Shown piece by piece: positions 6,766 through 13,616 of a stretch of 18,805 nt of DNA. Origin of the DNA: F23-B02 sp963613665 (GTDB lineage: Bacteria; Bacillota; Clostridia; Oscillospirales; Oscillospiraceae); contig CAVEAL010000032.1 of NCBI GenBank assembly GCA_963613665.1, positions 1-18,805 on the forward strand. Reading direction: 5' to 3'. The notes beneath the pieces are model-generated. The model was given only the letters and a program-made list of their open reading frames with translations. It ran no database searches and was not told where the DNA came from. The translations under genes and the position numbers were made by a program. How positions within the stretch are numbered: the stretch's first letter is position 1; the number at the start of each line of letters is the position of its first letter.

Positions 6766-8264
6766 TCTTCCCACTTTGCCGCTCTTTCAACCGCACGCAG
6801 CCACTTGTGATGCAGGGCTGCCGCCTCGCTTTCGTCCATCTGCGGGGTGAATACCCTGTCAGACTCGCGCAGGAGCGCGATATCGCTTATGTCATTCCAG
6901 ACGCCTACGGCAAGTCCGGCAAGAAATGCCGCGCCGAAGGCAGTTGTCTCGACCATTTTGGGACGGTCAATGGGCTTGCGGAGGATATCCGACTGGAACT
7001 GCATCATGAAGTTATTTACCGATGCGCCGCCGTCAACACGCAGAACGGAAAGCGGCTCGCCCGCGTCGAGCTCCATCGCGTCGAGCAGATCCTTGACCTG
7101 ATATGCGATGCCCTCGAGTGCGGCACGGGCGATGTGCGCCTTTTTCGAGCCGCGGGTGATGCCTACGATCGCACCGCGTGCATACATATCCCAGCGCGGT
7201 GCGCCGAGTCCCGTGAAGGCCGAGACGAGGTAAACACCGCCGTTATCGGGAACGGAGGTCGCAAGAGCCTCACATTCGGAGCTTGTGCTTAAAAGTCCGA
7301 CCTCGTCGCGCAGCCACTGTATCGAGCTTCCGGCGTTAAAGACGCTGCCCTCGAGGGCGTAGGTCGTTTTGCCGCCTATGGACCATGCCACGCTCGTTAC
7401 AAGGCCGCTTGCGCTGCGCACGGACTGGTCGCCGGTATTAAGGAGCGTAAAGCAGCCCGTTCCGTATGTGTTCTTGGCCTGACCCTTTTCGATGCAGCCC
7501 TGGCCGATGAGCGCCGCCGCCTGATCGCCCGCCGAGCCGCACACGGGTATGCCCGCGAGCATTTCAAGTCCCGTTATTCCGGGAGCCACCCTGCCGTATA
7601 TCATCGACGAGGGCACCGGCGTCGGCAGCATGGACATCGGGATGCCCAGCCTGTCGCACAGGGTCTTATCCCACTCGAGCGTGTTAATGTCAAACAGCAT
7701 CGTTCGTGAGCAGTTGGAGTAATCGGAAACATGCGCCTTGCCGCCGGTGAGATTCCATATCAGCCACGAATCGACGTTGCCGAACAGCAGTTCGCCGCGC
7801 TCGGCACGCTCTCGCGCACCCTCGACATTATCAAGTATCCATTTGATTTTCGTGCCGGAAAAATATGCGTCTATGAGAAGCCCCGTTTTGTCGCGGACAT
7901 AGTCACCGACGCCCTCGGCGGCCAGCTTGTCGCAGATGGGAGCCGTTCTTCTGCACTGCCAGACGATGGCGTTATAAACGGGCTTTCCAGTAGTCTTATC
8001 CCAGACTATCGTCGTCTCACGCTGGTTCGTTATTCCTATGCCGGCTATGTCGGTTGGCGAAAGCTCGCTTTTTTCAAAAGCCTCGGCAAGTGCACGCAGT
8101 TGAGTCTCCAGAATAACCATCGGGTCGTGCTCGACCCAGCCGGGTTTGGGGTATATCTGCGGGAAGGGGTACTGTGCAATCGTAACGGGCACGCCCTTTG
8201 CGTCGAAAACTATGGCTCTTGAGCTCGTCGTTCCCTGATCGAGCGCGACAACATAACCGTTCAT
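6762..8264 (-). CDS. glpK: Glycerol kinase
   Basis: FGGY-family kinase that phosphorylates glycerol to sn-glycerol 3-phosphate with ATP in the cytosol. The 500 residues match the family. The N-terminal phosphate-binding motif DQGTTSSRAIVFD (about 9-21), FGNVDSWLIWNLTGG, the ATP-domain GSAGDQAAALIGQ and KNTYGTGCF, and the C-terminal RVDGGASVNNFMMQFQSD are all recognisable. The residue aligned with the histidine that HPr phosphorylates in enterococcal GlpK appears to be leucine (in GLEMLAGIP), so that activation route is probably absent. ATG follows CGGAGGT. The gene heads a three-gene unit and diverges from an acylglycerol-lipase-like hydrolase, which could supply glycerol. No aquaporin GlpF or GlpD gene is beside it. 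Confidence 0.97.
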   Translation of the reverse strand: MNGYVVALDQGTTSSRAIVFDAKGVPVTIAQYPFPQIYPKPGWVEHDPMVILETQLRALAEAFEKSELSPTDIAGIGITNQRETTIVWDKTTGKPVYNAIVWQCRRTAPICDKLAAEGVGDYVRDKTGLLIDAYFSGTKIKWILDNVEGARERAERGELLFGNVDSWLIWNLTGGKAHVSDYSNCSRTMLFDINTLEWDKTLCDRLGIPMSMLPTPVPSSMIYGRVAPGITGLEMLAGIPVCGSAGDQAAALIGQGCIEKGQAKNTYGTGCFTLLNTGDQSVRSASGLVTSVAWSIGGKTTYALEGSVFNAGSSIQWLRDEVGLLSTSSECEALATSVPDNGGVYLVSAFTGLGAPRWDMYARGAIVGITRGSKKAHIARAALEGIAYQVKDLLDAMELDAGEPLSVLRVDGGASVNNFMMQFQSDILRKPIDRPKMVETTAFGAAFLAGLAVGVWNDISDIALLRESDRVFTPQMDESEAAALHHKWLRAVERAAKWEE

Positions 8265-8278
8265 TCTGATTACCTCCG

Positions 8279-8306
8279 TTGCATTTTTTCGTAATTATGC
8301 TATAAT
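8279..8306 (+). promoter_or_regulatory. Candidate promoter for the alpha/beta hydrolase gene
   Basis: A perfect -10 TATAAT (8301-8306) lies 16 bases after a weak -35 TTGCAT (8279-8284), about 30 bases before the plus-strand start codon. The -35 region coincides with the glpK ribosome binding site on the other strand, so the divergent genes share this 73-base region. No good glpK promoter was found in it. Confidence 0.6.
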
Positions 8307-8337
8307 TTAATAATAACACACACGGAGGGGATTTACC

Positions 8338-9267
8338 ATGCCAAGTTTCAATGATTTTTATTTTAATTCGAGCACAGGCAAAAACCGCATCCATGTCCGC
8401 CGCTGCCTTCCCGACGGCGACGTGAGAGGCGTTGTCCAGATCATGCACGGCATCGCAGAGCACATCAACAGATACGACGATTTCATGGCGTTTCTTGCGT
8501 CCAACGGCTTCGTCGCCGTCGGCACCGATCATCTCGGCCATGGCAAGAGCATCGAAAGTCCCGAGCAGAAGGGCTTTTTTGCCGACAATAACGGCTGGGA
8601 CCATGTTATAAAGGACGAGGAGATACTCCGTCTTGCCATGCGCGGCACTTATCCCGTTGTTCCGTTTGTTCTTTTCGGACACAGCATGGGCAGCTTCATG
8701 GCGCGCACGCATCTTATACGCTATCCCGGCGCATTTGACGCAGCCATTATAAGCGGCACGGGCAATCAGGGCGCAGCGCTCGTTTCCGGCGGTCTTTTTA
8801 TGGGAAACCTCGTGACCTCGCTCAAGGGTGCGCATCACTACAGCAAGTTTCTCAACAACCTTGCCTTCGGCAGCTACAACAAGATATACGGCAATCCCCG
8901 CACGGAGTACGACTGGCTCACGAGGAACACCGAGGCCGTTGATAAATACATAGCTGATCCCCTCTGCGGCTTTATCCCCACATGCAGCCTGTTCAGGGAC
9001 ATGATGACCGGCGTCAAATTCATCACGAACGCCGATAACCTCAAGGCCATGAAGAAGGATATGCCGGTTTACTTCATGTCCGGTGACATGGACCCCGTCG
9101 GCGAGTGCGGCAAGGGTGTAAAACTCGCGTATGAGAATTTCAAAAAGGCCGGAATGCAGGATGTAAGCATCAAGCTCTACAAGGACGGCCGTCACGAGAT
9201 GCTCAACGAGATAAACAGCGACGAGGTCTACGCCGATATTCTCGGCTGGATAAACAGCAAGATCTGA
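8338..9267 (+). CDS. Alpha/beta hydrolase, monoacylglycerol lipase/lysophospholipase-like
   Basis: A 309-residue soluble serine hydrolase of the Hydrolase_4 type (PF12146). The nucleophile elbow GHSMG places the catalytic serine at residue 116. The likely acid is Asp252 in SGDMDPVG and the likely base is His286 in DGRHEMLNE. The oxyanion region HGIAEHINRYDDF (about 37-49) and GTDHLGHGKS (62-71) are typical of the family. There is no signal peptide, so it should act inside the cell. ATG follows GGAGGGG. It is transcribed divergently from glpK and ends at a strong terminator. Release of glycerol from monoacylglycerols for the kinase is a reasonable but unproven link; the true substrate cannot be read from sequence. 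Confidence 0.9.
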   Translation: MPSFNDFYFNSSTGKNRIHVRRCLPDGDVRGVVQIMHGIAEHINRYDDFMAFLASNGFVAVGTDHLGHGKSIESPEQKGFFADNNGWDHVIKDEEILRLAMRGTYPVVPFVLFGHSMGSFMARTHLIRYPGAFDAAIISGTGNQGAALVSGGLFMGNLVTSLKGAHHYSKFLNNLAFGSYNKIYGNPRTEYDWLTRNTEAVDKYIADPLCGFIPTCSLFRDMMTGVKFITNADNLKAMKKDMPVYFMSGDMDPVGECGKGVKLAYENFKKAGMQDVSIKLYKDGRHEMLNEINSDEVYADILGWINSKI

Positions 9268-9278
9268 TATTGTACGCG

Positions 9279-9308
9279 AAAAACTCCTGTCAATCGACAG
9301 GAGTTTTT
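9279..9308. terminator. Bidirectional terminator between the hydrolase and mreB-family gene
   Basis: A perfect 13-base stem (AAAAACTCCTGTC and complement) with a 4-base AATC loop, A-run and T-run flanks, between two convergent genes. It ends both the hydrolase transcript and the long minus-strand operon. Confidence 0.92.
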
Positions 9309-9312
9309 TGCA

Positions 9313-10347
9313 TCAGTTTCTCATTTCACGGTTGCGCAGGAAGTTCATCATGCCGTCCTGCATGCTGTCGAGCTTCGTAAGGAGCTTACCGGCGCCGTGA
9401 GAGGCGCAGGCTATCGGATCGTCAACGACCATCGTTCTTATGTGCGTGCTGTCCTCAAGCATACGGTCGACGCCGTAGAGCAGGCTTCCGCCGCCGGATA
9501 CGATCATGCCGTTAACGCCGAGGTCGCCGATGAGTTCGGGCGGCGTGCGCTCGAGCACGGCGTGCACGTTCTCAAGAATGAGGCGTGCTGGCTCACGCAG
9601 GACGTCAATGAGCTCGGCCGCCGTAACGCTGACGGTCTTGGGCAGGCCCTTTATGAGGTCGCGGCCCTTGACCTCCATGCTCTCGGGCGCATCCGTGCGC
9701 GGATACAGGCCGCCGATGTTTATCTTCACCTCTTCGGCGGTCATTGCGCCGATGAGCATATTATGCTTTTTCTTGACGTAGCGGATTATCGCCTCGTCAA
9801 AGGTGCTGCCGGCGATCTTTATCGATTCACACTCGGCAACGCCGCCCATGGACACAACGGCTATTTCGGTCGTTCCGCCGCCGATATCAACGACCATATG
9901 GCCGTCAGGCTTTTTTATATCGACGCCCGCGCCGATCGCCGTTGCGACGGCAGTCTCGACAAGGTACACCCTGCGTGCTCCGGCCTCGATGGCCGCATCT
10001 ATAACGGCGCGCTCCTCCACGCCCGTTATGCTGCTCGGAACGCACATAAGTATCCTCGGCTTAAAAAGGCTGAAGGAGGTTATCCGGCTGACGAGCTCGC
10101 GCAGCATGAGTGCGGACATGTCATAGTCGGAGATGACACCGGCTCTTATCGGGTGGATAGCGACGACGTTTGCCGGAGTGCGGCCAAGCGTTTTCTTTGC
10201 ATCCTCGCCGATCTTGAGCATCTTATCCTTGACCTTATCGACCGCTACGACCGTAGGCTCGCGCAGCACAAGTCCCTTGCCCTGGGAAAAGACAAGAGTA
10301 TTTGAGGTCCCCATATCAATTGCTATATCTCTTTCATATATGACCAT
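9313..10347 (-). CDS. MreB/Mbl-family rod-shape actin homologue
   Basis: A 344-residue bacterial actin that polymerises under the membrane and guides wall synthesis with the Rod complex. The ATP-binding phosphate loops DMGTSNTLVF (residues 11-20) and VDIGGGTTEIAV (153-164) and the GVEERAVIDAA segment are clear. The start is the ATG at 10347 after CGGAGCG, giving the usual short N terminus before the first phosphate loop; an in-frame ATG 30 bases upstream lies in a hairpin and lacks a good site. The gene is last in the ybaK-to-mreB run and has no mreC, mreD or min genes beside it, so it may be an Mbl- or MreBH-type paralogue rather than the primary mreB. The subtype cannot be settled here. Confidence 0.93.
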   Translation of the reverse strand: MVIYERDIAIDMGTSNTLVFSQGKGLVLREPTVVAVDKVKDKMLKIGEDAKKTLGRTPANVVAIHPIRAGVISDYDMSALMLRELVSRITSFSLFKPRILMCVPSSITGVEERAVIDAAIEAGARRVYLVETAVATAIGAGVDIKKPDGHMVVDIGGGTTEIAVVSMGGVAECESIKIAGSTFDEAIIRYVKKKHNMLIGAMTAEEVKINIGGLYPRTDAPESMEVKGRDLIKGLPKTVSVTAAELIDVLREPARLILENVHAVLERTPPELIGDLGVNGMIVSGGGSLLYGVDRMLEDSTHIRTMVVDDPIACASHGAGKLLTKLDSMQDGMMNFLRNREMRN

Positions 10348-10362
10348 ACAACGCTCCGATCT

Positions 10363-10383
10363 GCCGCGAAACAGCATCGCGGC
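10363..10383 (-). other. Short hairpin in the leader of the mreB-family gene
   Basis: A perfect 7-base inverted repeat (GCCGCGA / TCGCGGC) with a 7-base loop, between the comF stop and the mreB start, just before the mreB ribosome binding site. It may shape translation or mRNA processing between the two genes. The minus-strand side lacks a following T-run, so it is not a terminator for comF. Confidence 0.4.
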
Positions 10384-10414
10384 ATGGTTTTTTCTATAAT
10401 TTTATCCGATTATG

Positions 10415-11068
10415 CTAATCTTCATGCCTGGCAAGCGACGCTGCGTAAACGGTTTTCGCTCCGGCCCTGCGCAGGATGCGCGCCGCCTCGCTCATCGTAG
10501 AGCCGGTCGTCACGACATCATCGACAAGCAGAATACGCAGTCCCGAGACCTCGGTCTTATCGTACAGAGCATACACGCCTGCGACGTTCTCTCTTCGCGC
10601 AGCCGCCGTTTTCGTGAGTGACTGTGCGCCGTTATCCTTTATCTTTTTCAGAAGCTGCCTGCACGGCAGTCCCGTGCGCTTTGATATCTCCTCGGCTATG
10701 AGCCGTGCCTGATCGTAGCCTCTGTGCCTCAGGCGTTTCCTGCCGAGCGGTATCCATGATATCACATCAATGCCGCCGCAATCAAGATTATTTTCGACAC
10801 ATTCCGTCATCATCTGCCCATAGCGCCTGCCGTAGGCAGCACATCCGCCGAATTTATAGCGATGCACCGAGTCGCGTACTGCGTCCTTGTAATACAGCGG
10901 CGATACGCATTTATCTACAAAGGGAAAGCGCTGCACCGTGCTGTCGCCCTTTGTGTACGGCAGCTTTTCGGCGCAGCCGCGGCAAAGGTCCGTGTCCTTG
11001 AGCACGCTGCCGCAGAAAACGCATTTCCACGGGTACAGCAGATGTACGATATGATCAAGTATTTTCAT
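10415..11068 (-). CDS. comF: ComF family protein (phosphoribosyltransferase-like)
   Basis: A 217-residue cytosolic protein related to ComFC of the DNA-uptake machinery and E. coli GntX. The N terminus has a zinc-finger pair, CVFC at 16-19 and CRGC at 29-32. A type I phosphoribosyltransferase domain follows, with RHRGYDQARLIAEEI near 115 and the PRPP-binding loop VDDVVTTGST at 182-191. The start is the ATG at 11068, seven bases after AAGG; the in-frame TTG at 11074 lies too close to that site. It overlaps the end of recD2 by 14 bases, so translation is probably coupled. No comFA helicase gene is adjacent, and the role outside competence is unsettled for the family. Confidence 0.92.
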   Translation of the reverse strand: MKILDHIVHLLYPWKCVFCGSVLKDTDLCRGCAEKLPYTKGDSTVQRFPFVDKCVSPLYYKDAVRDSVHRYKFGGCAAYGRRYGQMMTECVENNLDCGGIDVISWIPLGRKRLRHRGYDQARLIAEEISKRTGLPCRQLLKKIKDNGAQSLTKTAAARRENVAGVYALYDKTEVSGLRILLVDDVVTTGSTMSEAARILRRAGAKTVYAASLARHED

Positions 11069-13259
11069 CGGCAAGCCTTATGCGCAGCGCACTGTAGCGG
11101 CGCGACTGTCTGTGATTGTCTATCATTCGGTGAGCGACACTGTCGTCGCCGACCATTATAAGCAGCTGCTTTGCGCGGGTCACGGCAGTGTACAGCACGC
11201 CGCGCGTGAGCAGCATCTGCGCCACGGGGTTTAACGAGAGGATAACGGCGCGGTACTCGCTTCCCTGCGATTTATGCACCGTCAGTGCCCACGCGTGCTC
11301 AAGCTCGCCCAGCATCTCGAAGCCGTAGAGGGCGATCTTATCGTCATAATCGACCTTGAGGTATTCCGAGGCCGTGTCGATCTCGATTATAGTTCCGATA
11401 TCGCCGTTGTACACGCCGGTTCCGGACTTGCCGAGCCTGTCCTTCCATGCGATATCATAATTGTTTTTTATCTGAATGACCCTGTCGCCGGTGCGGAACA
11501 CCGTTTCGCCGAAGAGCTTTTCCTTTTTCTTATCGTCGGGCGGATTAAGCGCAGCCTGAAGCCGCTTGTTGAGGTTCACGGTGCCGGTCTCGCCCTTGCG
11601 GCTCGGTGACAGCACCTGTATCTGATTTACGGGTATCTTCATATTCTCCGGCAGACGTCTTTTGCACAGCTCAACTATCGTATCGACGCAGGAGCCGCCC
11701 TGCATTCGCCGCAGGCGGAAAAAGTCTCCGCTGTTTTCGTTGAAATCGGGGTGCTCTCCCCTGTTGATCATATGCGCGTTGCGCACTATGCGGCTGTCGG
11801 CCTTCTGGCGGAAGATCTCTGTAAGACGCACGGTCGGAACGACTCCGCTGCGGATGATATCGGAAAACACGCAGCCCGGGCCGACCGACGGCAGCTGATC
11901 GGCGTCGCCGACGAGCAGGATGCGGCAGTCGGGCCTCAGCGCCCTGAGTATGGCGTGCATAAGCGTTATGTCAACCATCGAACACTCGTCTATAATAAGC
12001 GCGTCGCAGGCGAGCTTATCCTCCTCGTCCTTGCCGAACACCAGCGTTTCGCCGTCCTCTGACATCCTGGCACCGAGCATACGGTGAATGGTCGAGGCCT
12101 CAGTGCCGCAAAGCTCACTCATGCGCTTTGCCGCGCGTCCGGTCGGAGCGGCGAGGTATGTTTCAAGCTCAAGCTCGTCGTAAAGTGCAAGCACCGCTTT
12201 GAGTATCGTCGTTTTGCCCGTACCGGGGCCGCCGGTTATCACGAGCATTCGGTTCTGTGCAGCCAGCGATATCGCCTCGCGCTGCATGGGCGCGTATTCA
12301 ATGCCGTTTGCACTTTCAAGGCGCGATATCAGTGACGTTATGTCAACCTTTTTCACGTCCTTTGCGCTGCACATGGCTTTTATGCGCTTTGCCGTGTATG
12401 TCTCAGCCTCGTAAAGCGGCGCAAGATAGCAGGCATCGAGCCCCGCCACCGTGCAGCAGACGATCTCGCCCGTTTCCGCAAGCTTATCGACCGCGTCCTC
12501 TGCAAGCTCCGGCGCAACGCCTATGAGCTGCGCCGTTGCAGCGGTGAGCTTCCCGCGCGGTATGAAGCAGTGGCCGTTTCCGGAGTTGTGTACAAGCTCG
12601 AACACGACAGCTGCACACACACGGTTGAGGCTGTCACCATCAAGGCCGAGCGCCAGAGCCAGTGCATCAGCCTCGGCAAAGCTTGCGCCGATGTGGGACG
12701 ACGACAGTATGTACGGGTTTTCGTGCACGACCTCTATAGCGGAGCTGCCGTAAAATTTGAACATGCGCAGGGCGAAAACGGGCTGTATACCATATGAGCA
12801 CAGAAATTCCGTAAGGCGGCGGACTCCCGCCTGCTTTTTGAAACCGGCGCTTATGTCCTTTGCCTTAGAAGAGCTTATACCCTTGATCTCGGCAAGCTTA
12901 TCGGGCTGCATTTCGAGAACGTCCAGCGCCCTGTCGCCGAAGCGGTCAACTATGAGCGCCGCCGTAGCTGGGCCTACGCCGCGCACCGTGCCTCCGGCGA
13001 GATATTCGTAAATTGCCTCCGCCGAGGTCGGCAGCATGCGGCTGCACTGCTCGATCCTGAACTGTCTGCCGTGCTGGGCATGGGTCATCCACGTGCCCTC
13101 GGCCGAGATCATCTCACCCGGCGCAACATACGGCAGGCAGCCGACGGCAGTGGTCGTCTCGCCGTTATCGAGCTCGAGCTTTACAACGCCGTATCCGTTC
13201 TCGTCGTTTCTGAATATTACGGCGGCTACGGTTCCGTTAATTTCGCTTAATTCCTGCAT
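11055..13259 (-). CDS. recD2: RecD2-type ATP-dependent DNA helicase
   Basis: A 734-residue SF1B 5'-to-3' helicase of the RecD2 (YrrC) type, found without RecBC and implicated in replication-fork and mismatch repair. An N-terminal OB-like region with NDENGYGVVKLE is followed by helix-hairpin-helix modules (about 85-145, including GVGPATAALIVDRFG). The helicase core has Walker A GGPGTGKTT (about 343-351), Walker B LIIDECSMVD (about 421-430), LVGDADQLPSVGPG, and near the C terminus VHKSQGSEY and YTAVTRAK. Start is uncertain: AGAGGA lies 11 bases before the ATG at 13259 but only 5 before an in-frame TTG at 13265. Either way it overlaps the upstream membrane-protein gene by more than 20 bases. Confidence 0.96.
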   Translation of the reverse strand: MQELSEINGTVAAVIFRNDENGYGVVKLELDNGETTTAVGCLPYVAPGEMISAEGTWMTHAQHGRQFRIEQCSRMLPTSAEAIYEYLAGGTVRGVGPATAALIVDRFGDRALDVLEMQPDKLAEIKGISSSKAKDISAGFKKQAGVRRLTEFLCSYGIQPVFALRMFKFYGSSAIEVVHENPYILSSSHIGASFAEADALALALGLDGDSLNRVCAAVVFELVHNSGNGHCFIPRGKLTAATAQLIGVAPELAEDAVDKLAETGEIVCCTVAGLDACYLAPLYEAETYTAKRIKAMCSAKDVKKVDITSLISRLESANGIEYAPMQREAISLAAQNRMLVITGGPGTGKTTILKAVLALYDELELETYLAAPTGRAAKRMSELCGTEASTIHRMLGARMSEDGETLVFGKDEEDKLACDALIIDECSMVDITLMHAILRALRPDCRILLVGDADQLPSVGPGCVFSDIIRSGVVPTVRLTEIFRQKADSRIVRNAHMINRGEHPDFNENSGDFFRLRRMQGGSCVDTIVELCKRRLPENMKIPVNQIQVLSPSRKGETGTVNLNKRLQAALNPPDDKKKEKLFGETVFRTGDRVIQIKNNYDIAWKDRLGKSGTGVYNGDIGTIIEIDTASEYLKVDYDDKIALYGFEMLGELEHAWALTVHKSQGSEYRAVILSLNPVAQMLLTRGVLYTAVTRAKQLLIMVGDDSVAHRMIDNHRQSRRYSALRIRLADENT

Positions 13260-13572
13260 CGTCAAATAAATCCTCTGTATAGCTTACGCATCTGTACTGC
13301 TCGGAAAAACGCCGCAGCACGCTGCGTGTTTCCTCGTCAATGTTCTCTGCTTTTATTAAAATATCCGCACGGAGCGTTCCGTTTTCGCGCAGCCAGATAA
13401 GACTGCGCAGAGTGTATTCCGTCATCGGCTCTGCGCCGCTTATGCGCAGCACGAGTTCTGCGTCCGTATTCCTGCCGAGCCTTACCGGTGTCAGCATCAG
13501 TCCCTTGACAGACCATATGATCAGCCAAAGCACCGCTGCCGCCGAAAAGCCCACGGCAATATACACCGTCAT
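13237..13572 (-). CDS. Small membrane-anchored protein of unknown function (recD2-coupled)
   Basis: A 111-residue protein with one N-terminal hydrophobic helix (about residues 3-25). A hydrophilic domain follows, containing AELVLRISGAEPMTEYTLRS, an ENGTLRADILIKAE stretch and a final YTEDLFDD, with no cysteine pair or enzyme motif I recognise. The topology suggests a single-pass protein with its domain on the cytosolic side. ATG is preceded by GGAGGTGATC, a near-perfect match to the 16S rRNA 3' end, but part of that site lies in a hairpin (13581-13602). It follows uvrA by 44 bases and overlaps recD2. I know no function; its position suggests co-expression with the repair genes rather than proving a role in repair. 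Confidence 0.8.
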   Translation of the reverse strand: MTVYIAVGFSAAAVLWLIIWSVKGLMLTPVRLGRNTDAELVLRISGAEPMTEYTLRSLIWLRENGTLRADILIKAENIDEETRSVLRRFSEQYRCVSYTEDLFDDAGIKRN

Positions 13573-13580
13573 GCGATCAC

Positions 13581-13602
13581 CTCCCGCATTATTTTACGGG
13601 AG
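13581..13602 (-). promoter_or_regulatory. Hairpin covering the ribosome binding site of the small membrane protein gene
   Basis: CTCCCG and CGGGAG, ten bases apart, can pair so that part of the Shine-Dalgarno sequence (CGGGAGGTGATC) is buried in the stem just before the ATG. With only six base pairs and a wide loop its stability is modest. It could tune translation after uvrA. Confidence 0.4.
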
Positions 13603-13616
13603 AGAACGCGTAATTG

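Noticed and set aside
8074..9195. 373-codon minus-strand open frame antisense to the hydrolase
   Set aside because: It covers the hydrolase gene with its complete catalytic triad and crosses the divergent control region into glpK; it is a shadow frame.
10363..10400. Hairpin followed by TTTTTT on the plus strand as a terminator
   Set aside because: No plus-strand gene ends there. It lies in the leader of the minus-strand mreB-family gene, where the stem is not followed by a T-run.
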